Of a stretch of 64,000 nt of DNA, positions 8,421 to 18,510 are shown piece by piece. The position numbers and the translations under genes are program-made. The stretch is from positions 23,182 to 87,181 of the forward strand of contig JAKQEQ010000086.1 of NCBI GenBank assembly GCA_029556545.1. The letters are read 5' to 3'. Origin of the DNA: Candidatus Hydrogenedentota bacterium (GTDB lineage: Bacteria; Hydrogenedentota; Hydrogenedentia; Hydrogenedentales; JAGMZX01). The notes beneath the pieces were generated by a model. That model was not told where the DNA came from. It did not search any database and saw only the letters and a list, made by a program, of their open reading frames with translations. Position 1 is the stretch's first letter. Each line of letters begins with the position of its first letter.

Positions 8421-10007
8421 ATGCGATGCTTAGCGAGACCCGCCGCGCTCGGTGTGCTGTTGCTGTCGCTGGGACTGGGCGCATGCCCGCCGCCCCCACC
8501 CGCGCCGCCCACGCGGGCCGCGTTGCCGCTCATCGTGGGCATGGAATACGCGCAGCCGGGACTGGGCAACGGATTGACCGGCACGCGCATGCAGGGGGTG
8601 AAGTTCTTCCCCTCCCTTTTCAACTGGGGCGAGATGCAGGCGGGTCCGGACAGCGCCATTGATTTTCAGGTGCTGGACCGGCTTGTGAAGGAGTACCAGG
8701 ACGCGGGGTTCACGGAGTGCATGATCGCGCTGCACTCGAAATGCCCGTGGGGCTCGATCGACGCGGGACTGCTCGCGCAGAACCCGAACTATGCGCCCAA
8801 ACCCGAGTACCTGGACGAGTACGCCGCCTGGGTTCGGGCCGTGGTGGAACGCTACGATTATGACGGGCAGGCGGACATGCCCGGTCTGCGCCGCGCCGTT
8901 CGTTACTATGAAATCGGCGTCGAGTTCTCCTCTTACGAGCCGGAACCCGTCGCCGACTATCTCGGCATGCTGGCCGTCGCGTATTCGGCGGCCCACGCGG
9001 CGTTCCCGGAAGCCATCGTGATGCACGCCGCCTTCCTGGCGACCACGGCGTTTGTGGACGATCCGGGTCCGGACGACTACGAGGCGGCGTTCGCAAGCGT
9101 CAGCCCGCGTATCATGCACCACGGCCTCGATGATATCCGGGCGGTGCTGGACCGGCCCGATCTGTTCGACGCGGTGAATTTCCACGCGCTGGCGTCGCCC
9201 CTCGAAATCGAGGCGACCGTGGAATGGCTTCGGTTCGAAATGGGCCGACGCGGTTACGACAAGCCCCTGGTCGTCTCCGACACGTCGCCGAACCCCTTCA
9301 TCGGTTGGGGTCCGGCGACCATCTGCGACGCATTGCCGCAGTTCATGGGTCTGGTCTTGCCGCCCGCGACGGAAGCGGACCGCTGTCGTCTGGCGGACTT
9401 CTTCTCGCTGCTCGTCGAGAAAGACCAGGCGACGCTTGAATGGGCCTATGGGCAGGTCGCGCGGGATATGGCGAAAATGGTGGTCATCGCGGCCAATCAG
9501 GGGATTGCCTTCATCAATACGTCGTTCATGGAGGACCTGATCCAGTTGCAGGCGCCGGTCTTTCAGGCGGGGGCGGGTCTGAGCGCATGGGCCGGTATGG
9601 CGACCACGACCTACAATGTCGTCACCCGCGCGCACGAAATCCAGGAACTGCGCCCCCTCTATTTTGCGATCCGGCAGACGATCGGGAAACTGGACCACGC
9701 GGACCAGGTGGAACGAATCGCCACGGACGATCCCGCCGTGTACCTCTATCAAATACGGCTGGCTGACAGCATCGCCGGAACGACGTACTGGATTGCCTGG
9801 CATGAACCGGGCACGCTGCTGCTTCCCGGCGACCCCGAGCCGGGGGTCAACCTCCTCCTCGACACGACCGCCGCCTCCGTGACTATCGAGTACCTGATCA
9901 CGGAGGCCAACCCCGCAGCGGAGCCCTATACGCTTCCGGTATCGGGCGGCGTGGCAAGTATCCCCGTCACCTCGACCCCTCTGTTCATTGTCGCGGGCGC
10001 CGGCTGA
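8421..10007 (+). CDS. Exported lipoprotein, glycosidase-like (TIM-barrel style)
   Basis: A 528-residue surface or periplasmic lipoprotein. The start at 8421 gives a classic signal peptide ending in lipobox LGAC, Cys at residue 22, followed by a proline-rich tether (PPPPPAPP). A GTG at 8400 in frame would add seven residues before the charged start. The body has the look of a clan GH-A glycosidase: VKFFPSLFNWGEMQ, LVKEYQDAGFTECMIALHS, YYEIGVEFSSYEPEPV, then NFHALAS, and a beta-sandwich-like C-terminus. I could not place it in a numbered family, and the two catalytic glutamates are not certain. Neighbouring secreted proteins support a role in polysaccharide use. Confidence 0.6.
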   Translation: MRCLARPAALGVLLLSLGLGACPPPPPAPPTRAALPLIVGMEYAQPGLGNGLTGTRMQGVKFFPSLFNWGEMQAGPDSAIDFQVLDRLVKEYQDAGFTECMIALHSKCPWGSIDAGLLAQNPNYAPKPEYLDEYAAWVRAVVERYDYDGQADMPGLRRAVRYYEIGVEFSSYEPEPVADYLGMLAVAYSAAHAAFPEAIVMHAAFLATTAFVDDPGPDDYEAAFASVSPRIMHHGLDDIRAVLDRPDLFDAVNFHALASPLEIEATVEWLRFEMGRRGYDKPLVVSDTSPNPFIGWGPATICDALPQFMGLVLPPATEADRCRLADFFSLLVEKDQATLEWAYGQVARDMAKMVVIAANQGIAFINTSFMEDLIQLQAPVFQAGAGLSAWAGMATTTYNVVTRAHEIQELRPLYFAIRQTIGKLDHADQVERIATDDPAVYLYQIRLADSIAGTTYWIAWHEPGTLLLPGDPEPGVNLLLDTTAASVTIEYLITEANPAAEPYTLPVSGGVASIPVTSTPLFIVAGAG

Positions 10008-10062
10008 GGAACCCGGGCATCTTTGCAGGTAATTTGTAATCCCCTTGCCTTTTTGTGCGCTC

Positions 10063-10092
10063 TTGGTATTTGATCGCGGAGTGTGGTATAAG
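10063..10092 (+). promoter_or_regulatory. Promoter for the SGNH hydrolase gene
   Basis: TTGGTA (10063-10068), an 18-base spacer and TATAAG (10087-10092), the -10 preceded by TG to make an extended element. It lies about 100 bases before the chosen ATG at 10190, leaving a leader in which I see no riboswitch. Confidence 0.45.
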
Positions 10093-10189
10093 GTAGTCAG
10101 TGTTGCTCCTGGTGGGATGCCAGCGCAGTCGTTGTGGATATGCACCAAGAAAGCAACGGGCGATAGCGAAAATAGCCGGGGTATGCCAA

Positions 10190-12208
<2,019 letters not shown>

Positions 12209-12209
12209 C

Positions 12210-12299
12210 GGGGATCGGGGACGTCTCCCCCGCAAAGCGTGGGGTCGCTTGGGGGATCGGGGACAGGCACGTCTCAAAGACTCGCTTGTGCCAGTCCCC
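12210..12299. repeat. Intergenic direct and inverted repeats
   Basis: GGGGATCGGGGAC occurs at 12210-12222 and again at 12252-12264. The second copy starts an inverted repeat: GGGGACAGGCAC (12259-12270) pairs with GTGCCAGTCCCC (12288-12299) with one A-A mismatch, around a 17-base loop. It lies right after the SGNH hydrolase stop and could end that transcript, although no T-run follows. It resembles REP-type dispersed palindromes more than a terminator. Confidence 0.6.
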
Positions 12300-12402
12300 G
12301 TTGTGGGCGGGGGCGGCCGCGCACGTGAAAGGCCCGCGGTCGAATCCGCCGAATCACGTCCGTCTTGATCCGCATAGGGAAAAGCCCTAGACTCCCGCCG
12401 CT

Positions 12403-13674
12403 ATGTTCACCCCGCTGCGCCGCATGTATCTGGTCGGCTTCCTCTTTGATTCCGCCATCATGGTCGGGATCACGGCGACACCGTTCTTTCTGTTCGACGT
12501 CTTGCACGGCGACGAGCGGATGTCGGGCTATATCGGCGGGGTGCAGATGGCGGCGTACTCGATGGCGTGCATCGTGGCGTCGCGGTTCGTGGCGCGTGTC
12601 CACAACGGACTCGTGTTCGCCATGGCCGGCATCGGCCTTTTCTCGTTGACCTATGCGACGCTGCCCTTGCACGGGAGCGCGGTGATGTGCGGCGCGATCA
12701 GCGTGGTCGCGTTCGGCGCGTTGGCGCTGGCGTGGCCCGCGCTGCATTCGTGGGTCGGCGCGGAGCCGGACCCGGCGAAGCGCGCGCGGGCGCTGGGCTG
12801 GTTCAACGTGTCCTGGAGCTTCGGGTTCGCGTTAAGCCCGCTGCTGGCCGGGCCGCTCTACGACGTGGACTACCGCCTGCCGTATGTCGCGCTGCTGGTG
12901 CTGGGCGCGGGCAGCCTCGCGCTGGTGTGGTCGCTGCCGCACGAACGGGATCACTTCGGCGCGGCGATCGAGGATGTTTCCGAGGAGCGCGTGGCGCACG
13001 ATCGCGCGAGCGAGGTCCATCTCCACGCCGCGTGGTTCGCCACCTTCGTGGCCAACGCGCTGGTCGGCGTCACGCGCACGGTCTACCCGAAGCGCATCCA
13101 GGACCTCGTGCAGTCGGGCGAATTGCGCCTCCTCGAGGGTTGGCCCTTGCCAGGTTTCCTCGAAGCCGCGCCCGCGACCACGTTCGCGCTGCTGGCGTCC
13201 ACGCTGAGCTTCCTGACGGCGATCGCCTTTGTCGTTCTTGGCGGCACGCACTTCTGGCGGCACAGCTTCCGGCTGCTCTTCTGGCTGCAAGCCGGCTGCG
13301 CCCTCGCGTTCTGGTGCCTGGGCCGCACGACCAGCCTGCTGCTCATGGCGCTGTGTTTCGCCGTCGTGGGCGCGAACCTCGGCGTCGCCTTCTTCTCGGG
13401 CGTCTACTACAGCATGACGAACACCGCGCTAAAACATGGCCGGGCCGCCATCAACGAAGGGGCGGTGGGGCTCGGCGGATTCACGGGCTGCGTGGTCTTC
13501 GGCTATGTCATCGGACGCTTTCACGATCTCGCTTTGCCGTTCACCTGGACGCCGCTCTTTATTCTCGCGGCCGTGATCGCGCAGCGCGCCCTCCTCGCCC
13601 ACGGCGAACGCCGCGTCGGCCCGCCCAACGGCGCGGCCAGGACCGCCGAGGCCGCGGCCCGGCGCGTTGCTTGA
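12403..13674 (+). CDS. MFS transporter
   Basis: A 423-residue polytopic protein with about 12 hydrophobic segments in two halves separated by a charged cytoplasmic loop (about residues 185-210, HERDHFGAAIEDVSEERVAHDRA), which is the major facilitator layout. PDPAKRARALGWFNVSWSFGFALSPLLAGPLYD matches the usual region of helices 4-5. The substrate is unknown. ATG 12403 opens directly on a membrane segment; the Shine-Dalgarno is weak. It is followed 98 bases later by the hydrolase gene on the same strand. Confidence 0.75.
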   Translation: MFTPLRRMYLVGFLFDSAIMVGITATPFFLFDVLHGDERMSGYIGGVQMAAYSMACIVASRFVARVHNGLVFAMAGIGLFSLTYATLPLHGSAVMCGAISVVAFGALALAWPALHSWVGAEPDPAKRARALGWFNVSWSFGFALSPLLAGPLYDVDYRLPYVALLVLGAGSLALVWSLPHERDHFGAAIEDVSEERVAHDRASEVHLHAAWFATFVANALVGVTRTVYPKRIQDLVQSGELRLLEGWPLPGFLEAAPATTFALLASTLSFLTAIAFVVLGGTHFWRHSFRLLFWLQAGCALAFWCLGRTTSLLLMALCFAVVGANLGVAFFSGVYYSMTNTALKHGRAAINEGAVGLGGFTGCVVFGYVIGRFHDLALPFTWTPLFILAAVIAQRALLAHGERRVGPPNGAARTAEAAARRVA

Positions 13675-13772
13675 TCTCGTCTCCCCGTGTGGGGTCAACT
13701 CATGCGACGGGTTACGGAAATACTTGCAGCGTGGGCGGCTTCGGCTGCATACAAGAAACGGGAGGAAACCCC

Positions 13773-14753
13773 ATGTTGCGTCGCGCTCTCATCGTTGTTG
13801 CACTGGCACTCATTCTCGCGGTGGCGGCGTTGCTCGCCGTCAAGACCTATGCGGACCGGCATTTCTACAATGGATACGACCCCGGCCAGCCGTTGAACGC
13901 CGAAGCCACGCCGCCCGAGCCTGTCGAGGGCACGGTCGAGGCGTTCGGGCAACAATTGCCGGCACGCTACCGGCGCGTGCGCGTCGAATTCGACGCCCGG
14001 CCCGGCGAGCGCGTGCCCGCCATCCTCACGCTGCCGATGGACGCCGCCGCGCCCGCGCCGGTCGCGGTGCTGCTGCACGGCAGCCATCAGGAAAAGGAAT
14101 TCGTCGAGGAGATTTGCACGCCGTTCAACGAGGCCGGTTTCGCGATGGTCTGTTTCGATCAGTACATGCGCGGGGAGCGCCGGGTGAGGGGCAACTTCCT
14201 CGAAATGGCGCGCGCCTTTCGCGAGCGGTCCTGGAAGACGATTCACGATGCGCGCCGGTTGATCGACTACCTGCAAACGCGGTCCGACATCGACGGGGAC
14301 CGCGTCTACCTCGTGGGCGCGAGCTACGGCGCGATCACGGGAACGGCCCTGCTGGCGCAGGAGGACCGGATCAAGGCGGCGGTGCTCGTTGTGGGCGGCG
14401 GCAACCTGCGCCTGCTCGCAAAGGCGCCCGAGGTGCGCCGCGAACTGCCGTCCTGGCTGTTGCCCTTTGCCGGGCCGCTGCTCGCCTTTATCGTCGGCCC
14501 CGCTGAACCGCTGCGCCACGCGCCCAAGGTTTCGGGCATCCCAATCCTGATGCAGAACGGCGCGAACGACGGCGTCGTCATCCCGGAATCCGGCGAGGCG
14601 CTCTACGCGGCCCTCGGCGAACCCAAGGAAATCCGGTGGTACCCGATCAACCATCCCGACCGCGAAGACAAGGGCGAGGAAGTGGTCAAGATGCTCCAGG
14701 ACGGCCTTGAATGGCTCATCGCGCGGGACGCGATGCTACGCGGACAGCCTTAA
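13773..14753 (+). CDS. Membrane-anchored alpha/beta hydrolase
   Basis: A 326-residue predicted serine hydrolase of the dienelactone hydrolase/peptidase S9-like group. The N-terminus is an uncleaved anchor or signal segment (LIVVALALILAVAALLAV, residues 6-23). The fold shows VAVLLHGSHQ (oxyanion strand), nucleophile elbow GASYG (Ser about 184), and late acid and histidine regions (MQNGANDGVVIP, NHPDRED). GGAGG seven bases before ATG 13773 fixes the start; the same frame is open upstream through the MFS gene, but that is a shadow. The substrate is unknown; esters or peptides are both possible. Confidence 0.72.
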   Translation: MLRRALIVVALALILAVAALLAVKTYADRHFYNGYDPGQPLNAEATPPEPVEGTVEAFGQQLPARYRRVRVEFDARPGERVPAILTLPMDAAAPAPVAVLLHGSHQEKEFVEEICTPFNEAGFAMVCFDQYMRGERRVRGNFLEMARAFRERSWKTIHDARRLIDYLQTRSDIDGDRVYLVGASYGAITGTALLAQEDRIKAAVLVVGGGNLRLLAKAPEVRRELPSWLLPFAGPLLAFIVGPAEPLRHAPKVSGIPILMQNGANDGVVIPESGEALYAALGEPKEIRWYPINHPDREDKGEEVVKMLQDGLEWLIARDAMLRGQP

Positions 14754-14781
14754 GCCAATCGAAACGGCTCGGAAAAGCGCT

Positions 14782-14826
14782 GTCCACACCGTCCACACCG
14801 TCCACACCGTCCACTCCGTCCATGAT
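14782..14826. repeat. 9-bp microsatellite GTCCACACC
   Basis: Three perfect GTCCACACC units, then GTCCACTCC and GTCCATGAT, lie between the hydrolase stop and the convergent prepilin stop. A second array of the same 9-base type (GTCCAnnnn) sits at the other end of the prepilin gene at 15527-15562. Confidence 0.85.
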
Positions 14827-14851
14827 GCGATTTCCTCGCGCCGCGCTCGCA

Positions 14852-15559
14852 TCACCGCCGCCTGAGCCAGCGGGATTCAGGCGCCGACGTCAATGCCTGG
14901 GGCGGATCGTCGTAGGCGACGCCGTCGGGCCGGTACGGGAGGTTCGCCTGCGCCATGCCGGGCCACTTCATGAAACGGACGGAGCCGTCGAGTGAGAGCA
15001 CGTTGCTTCCGCCGGGGATGTGATTGAAATCTTGAACACTGGTGAGCGCAAGGTCCCACATGACCGGTATCCGCGGGATGGGCAGGGGCAACGGCGGCAG
15101 TTCGATGGGCGCGTGCGTGTACGCGCCGAAGTACTCGTAGCTGCACCGCAACGACGCGGGGGTGTCGTAGCCGGTCGTGTATGCTTGACCTTCGGGGCGT
15201 TCGACGAACCAGGCCGTGCTTGCAGTGGGATCCGACGGACAGAGGAAGACTTCGAATGTCGAGACGTACTGCGTCTCAAGTTCGAGCAAGGCGTCCGCGT
15301 TGCCGCCGCCGCCGCTCCAGGGCAGCAGGCGCTCGTGTTCACTGGCGTACAGCGCGAAGGCGATGCCGATCTGCATGAGGTTGTTGGCGCAACTGACCCG
15401 GCGCGCCCCCTCCCGCGCCCGCGCCAGCGCCGGCAGGAGTATGGCCGCCAGGATACCGATGACGGCGATGACGACAAGCAGCTCGATCAGGATGAACCCG
15501 CGCCGAGCCGCATCCGTCGCCCTCGTGTCGATTCCGTCCATATCGTCCATCGTGTCCAT
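14852..15559 (-). CDS. DUF1559-like prepilin / major pseudopilin-like protein
   Basis: A 235-residue type IV pilin-like protein. A leader ends in RRG, followed by [24 protein letters not shown], whose Gly-Phe cleavage site and Glu at +5 are what prepilin peptidase and pilin assembly require. After the helix, [23 protein letters not shown] and the C-terminal [13 protein letters not shown] resemble the DUF1559 proteins abundant in Planctomycetes and relatives. The first 12 residues ([12 protein letters not shown]) are encoded by a 9-bp microsatellite, so the true start may be any of the three in-frame ATGs. It is the last gene of the minus-strand secretion-like operon, 3 bases after the preceding gene. 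Confidence 0.8.
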   Translation of the reverse strand: MDTMDDMDGIDTRATDAARRGFILIELLVVIAVIGILAAILLPALARAREGARRVSCANNLMQIGIAFALYASEHERLLPWSGGGGNADALLELETQYVSTFEVFLCPSDPTASTAWFVERPEGQAYTTGYDTPASLRCSYEYFGAYTHAPIELPPLPLPIPRIPVMWDLALTSVQDFNHIPGGSNVLSLDGSVRFMKWPGMAQANLPYRPDGVAYDDPPQALTSAPESRWLRRR

Positions 15560-15562
15560 GTC
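15527..15562. repeat. 9-bp microsatellite at the prepilin start
   Basis: Four units GTCGATTCC, GTCCATATC, GTCCATCGT and GTCCATGTC are in exact 9-base register. Read on the minus strand they encode [11 protein letters not shown] at the beginning of the prepilin, and they reach to within one base of the upstream gene's stop codon. They are related to the array at 14782-14826. Confidence 0.85.
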
Positions 15563-16030
15563 TCATTCTTCCAGCGTGAACCGCCGCACCGCGCCCGACG
15601 CCGCGAGTTCTAGTTGCGCCTCCCGCGACACCGCGCGCAACACCCGGCCCTCGTGGACCACCTCGCCGGTCGCGGCGAGGCGGTAGCCCCGGCCCTGGCG
15701 CGTCACGGCGACGGAGAAGCGTCCGCCGCCGAGGGGCGTGTTGTCTTCGCCGCTATAATTGGGGTCGATGCGTAAGCACGCAACCGCATTCTCGATGCCG
15801 GCCTCGGCGAGTTGCCGCGCCACCTCGGTCTTGACGGCGCGGGTCGATTCGCGAAACGTGATGTGATAGAGGCGCAGGGCCGCCGCCGCGCCGATGGACA
15901 CCACAGCCAGCAGCACCACGGCCATCAGCAGCACGGAACCCGCCTCAGTTCGTAGCGCAGCCTTCAGGTTGTTCTTAGGACACGCTGAAGCGTGGACTAC
16001 GAACACGCTTCTTTGTTCTCCGTCGTTCAT
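15563..16030 (-). CDS. PilX/GspK-like minor pseudopilin
   Basis: A 155-residue protein with the PilX-type start TEAGSVLLMAVVLLAVVSIGAAAALRLY at about residues 29-56, lacking a strict Glu+5 as in PilX/GspK. The body RAVKTEVARQLAEAGIENAVACLR is the common minor-pilin pattern. The start ATG at 16030 overlaps the upstream stop as ATGA, so the unusual N-terminus is very likely translated. Residues about 9-18 (VFVVHASACP) are encoded by a dispersed repeat also found at 41567. The gene probably encodes a priming or tip subunit of the pseudopilus. Confidence 0.7.
   Translation of the reverse strand: MNDGEQRSVFVVHASACPKNNLKAALRTEAGSVLLMAVVLLAVVSIGAAAALRLYHITFRESTRAVKTEVARQLAEAGIENAVACLRIDPNYSGEDNTPLGGGRFSVAVTRQGRGYRLAATGEVVHEGRVLRAVSREAQLELAASGAVRRFTLEE
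15978..16005. repeat. Dispersed ACGCTGAAGCGT repeat, inside the minor pseudopilin gene
   Basis: The core GGACACGCTGAAGCGTG followed by GACTACGAACA is present. The same core, differing by one base, is at 41567-41594, where the preceding GTTCTTA is also shared. The centre ACGCTGAAGCGT is an imperfect palindrome. Confidence 0.75.
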
Positions 16031-16578
16031 GGCGCGACTCCCCGGGGCGCGGCGAGCACCCGATGCGTTGTCCTCACGCGGCCCGACGGACTCGATACTT
16101 CGAGGTCCAGCGCGAACAGTGCGTCCTCTCCCCCACTCGCGCCCCCGCTTGTGCTCGACATCGTAGCGGCGGCCACCGGCAGCAAGAACGTCTTTGCGGC
16201 GGTCAGCGCAGCCTCCCCGCCACGGGATTCGAAGCGTAAGCGCATTAAGCGTTGTTGTTCGGGCAAGAAGTGAAACACCACGTAGCGGTCGCCATCGGCG
16301 GTCGGCGGCATGCACAGGACGAGGGTCTCCGGACCGGTGCGATATATGCCAATTCCGTCCGTCGCGCCGCAGGAGGTGCGCACGGCATCCACGAACGCGC
16401 GTTCGAGTTCCCCGAGCTGCGCGGTCCCGTCGAGCGCGCGCGTCGTGGCGGCGGAGAGGCGCGTGCTCTTGGTGACGACGGTCCCGGCGAGATTGAGCGC
16501 CATCATCATGACCGCAAACACGGCCAGCATTTCGAGCAGCGTGTAGCCCGCGTTGTTTTTTCCGCGCGCGCGCATCAT
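16027..16578 (-). CDS. GspJ/PulJ-like minor pseudopilin
   Basis: A 183-residue pseudopilin: a short basic leader, then G-YTLLEMLAVFAVMMMALNLAG with Glu+5 (cleavage after NAG, residues 9-11), followed by the LERAFVDAVRTSCGATDG and VVFHFLPEQQRLMRLRFE stretches usual for GspJ-type subunits. It overlaps the preceding gspI-like gene by 4 bases (ATGA) and the following PilX-like gene by 4 bases. It probably belongs to the tip complex of a type II secretion-like pseudopilus. Confidence 0.72.
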   Translation of the reverse strand: MMRARGKNNAGYTLLEMLAVFAVMMMALNLAGTVVTKSTRLSAATTRALDGTAQLGELERAFVDAVRTSCGATDGIGIYRTGPETLVLCMPPTADGDRYVVFHFLPEQQRLMRLRFESRGGEAALTAAKTFLLPVAAATMSSTSGGASGGEDALFALDLEVSSPSGRVRTTHRVLAAPRGVAP

Positions 16579-16979
16579 GGCGCATTCCCCTTATCCGCGA
16601 TGAGCGTCACCAACTCGTACCTTATGGTGCGGCCCTTTTCGCCGGTCCAGGCAAGACGCGCCCGCACTTCCTTAAGTCCGGGCGCGGTTTCCGCGCGGTC
16701 CAGGATCGTGAGCGTGGGCGTCGCGTTGACGAGTCGTTCGAGGCCGGGCGTTTGGCTTCGGAACGGCGCGGCCTCCGCCGCTTCAAGCGCGGCGAACGGC
16801 AACGCGCGGAGAAACTCGATCTCGTTGCGGACTATCCGCTCGGCCAGCGCGTACTCGTTGAGCGCGCGCGTCTTGTCCATGACCAGTTGATAGGTGCCGA
16901 GCACGCCGAAGATGCCCGCCGTAACTACGAACAGCGCGCAATTCAGCTCGATGAGCGAGAAGCCCCGATTCTTGCGCAT
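16575..16979 (-). CDS. GspI/PulI-like minor pseudopilin
   Basis: A 134-residue pseudopilin: MRKNRG leader, cleavage before FSLIELNCALFVVTAGIFGVLG (Glu+5 present), then ALNEYALAERIVRNEIEFLRALPF, the conserved GspI/V pattern of residues after the helix. Length and gene order (I then J then K-like) match type II secretion operons. Its stop overlaps the next start as ATGA. Confidence 0.72.
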   Translation of the reverse strand: MRKNRGFSLIELNCALFVVTAGIFGVLGTYQLVMDKTRALNEYALAERIVRNEIEFLRALPFAALEAAEAAPFRSQTPGLERLVNATPTLTILDRAETAPGLKEVRARLAWTGEKGRTIRYELVTLIADKGNAP

Positions 16980-16989
16980 GGTCTTTTCC

Positions 16990-18507
16990 TCAGGGAACTA
17001 ACACGTCCACCAGGGACGCCAATGTGGTGAATATGGCCGCTTCGAACGCAAGGGTCAGACCGCCGAGGGCCACGACGCCCACCGGCGTGATCATATCGAC
17101 GAGGAACCGCGCCCACCGCTCGGTGCACTCCCGGTATTGCGCCGCAAGCGTGCCGAGGGCGTCGGGCAGCATGTCGGACCGCTCGCCTACGGCGACCAGC
17201 GTGCGAAACGACGCCGGAAGCAGCCACGCCTCGGGTACGCACGCGGCGGCCAGGCCCTCGCCTTGGGATACGCGCCCGCGGATTCGTTCGAGCATGCGCC
17301 GGTACGCGGGGCGTATATCGGCGCGCGCGGCGCTATCGAGGGCCGCCGGCAGCGGCGCGCCCGCGCGCAGGAGTTTCTCGAGCATTAGCGACACGACGGC
17401 GGCGTTCTGCCGCACGATAAACGTACGGAGTCCCGGCACGAGCATCAGCAGTCCGGCCGCCGGTTTGGCGGCGAACGCGCGGCGCGGGCGCACGAGGCAC
17501 TTGATGCAGTAAACGACGAGCAGGGCGAAGATCAGCGGGACACCGTACCAGTGGTAGTAGATGAAATCGGCTGCGAATATAACCCACTGCATTAAGCCGG
17601 TCGGTTCCGTGCCGAAGTCGCGGAAAATCTCATCGAATACAGGAACGATTTTCAGAAACATAAAGGTCATTATTAGCGACTGAATGGCAAGAACCGTGCA
17701 TAGGTATCCCAGTTGTTGCCGGACCTTTCCCCGGAAGGTCACGGCGTCGAGCGTGTCCTCGCCCAGTTGTTCCAGACATTCTAGGAGACGGCCCGATTCC
17801 TCGCCCGCCCGGACCATGTCCGCGTAGAAGGCGGGAAAGAAGCGGGGCCGCCGCGACAACGCCTCGGATAGCTGTATCCCCGCGAGCAAGTCGTCGCGCA
17901 AGGATAAGAGAACGGCTTCGCGCGCGCCCGAGCGGAAGAACAAGCGAAGGACGAGGAAAGCGATCAGCGCGGTGAGCGCGCCAAGGAGGCTGAGCGCCAG
18001 CAGTTCCGCGTTGTAGAGCCGATATATGCCGAATACAGAGCCCATACCCTCCGCCAACGCTTTGACCGCCGGCCCCGAGGCCAACCAGAGGAAACCGCCG
18101 GTGATGAGCGCCACCCAGAGCACGATCGTCGCCGTTGCCGCGATGCGCCTGTGTCCCCAGCGGGTATCCAGCCGGTGCTCTTCGCGCGCGGCGGCCTCAA
18201 GCCCCTGAGGCAGGCTGGCGTTCACGCGTACAATCGCCGTGAGTTCACTGACGACGCCAAGCAGGTCTTGTTGCCACCGCCGCGGGCGCAAGTAAAGGGG
18301 ACCGCGCCAGGGCCGCCGCCGCGGGCGGCTAACCCGGCAGTAATAGCGCCCGGGTAGGTAGCACGTCTCGTGGCGGGGCTCCCGCCGCCGGGCGAAGAGC
18401 CACACGAACCACAGGTCGCGCCAATGGCGCCCCGGCGGTTCCGGCGCGCTCTTGCGCGACGGCAGGAGCCGCCCGAGGTCAAAAAGCAGTATCTTGCGCA
18501 GACCCAT
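16990..18507 (-). CDS. Second, divergent GspF-family inner-membrane protein
   Basis: A 505-residue polytopic protein with two GspF domains. Repeat 1 shows AREAVLLSLRDDLLAGIQLSEAL and DMVRAGEESGRLLECLEQLGE; repeat 2 shows SLMLEKLLRAGAPLPAALDSAA and LVAVGERSDMLPDALGTLAAQY. These are the two E-S/D-G hallmarks of the family. The N-terminal 160 residues are extra: an Arg-rich region (RRREPRHETCYLPGRYYCR) and two membrane segments (about 124-148 and 170-190). It starts 3 bases after the canonical GspF gene ends. A pair of GspF proteins may form a heteromeric platform. Longer than the usual 400 residues. Confidence 0.7.
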   Translation of the reverse strand: MGLRKILLFDLGRLLPSRKSAPEPPGRHWRDLWFVWLFARRREPRHETCYLPGRYYCRVSRPRRRPWRGPLYLRPRRWQQDLLGVVSELTAIVRVNASLPQGLEAAAREEHRLDTRWGHRRIAATATIVLWVALITGGFLWLASGPAVKALAEGMGSVFGIYRLYNAELLALSLLGALTALIAFLVLRLFFRSGAREAVLLSLRDDLLAGIQLSEALSRRPRFFPAFYADMVRAGEESGRLLECLEQLGEDTLDAVTFRGKVRQQLGYLCTVLAIQSLIMTFMFLKIVPVFDEIFRDFGTEPTGLMQWVIFAADFIYYHWYGVPLIFALLVVYCIKCLVRPRRAFAAKPAAGLLMLVPGLRTFIVRQNAAVVSLMLEKLLRAGAPLPAALDSAARADIRPAYRRMLERIRGRVSQGEGLAAACVPEAWLLPASFRTLVAVGERSDMLPDALGTLAAQYRECTERWARFLVDMITPVGVVALGGLTLAFEAAIFTTLASLVDVLVP

Positions 18508-18510
18508 CGG

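Noticed and set aside
12567..14753. Very long plus-strand open frame over the MFS and hydrolase genes
   Set aside because: Only its last part (from 13773) is real, as shown by GGAGG and the signal-like N-terminus. The earlier part lies out of frame across the MFS gene and is Arg/Ala-rich, as GC-rich shadows are.
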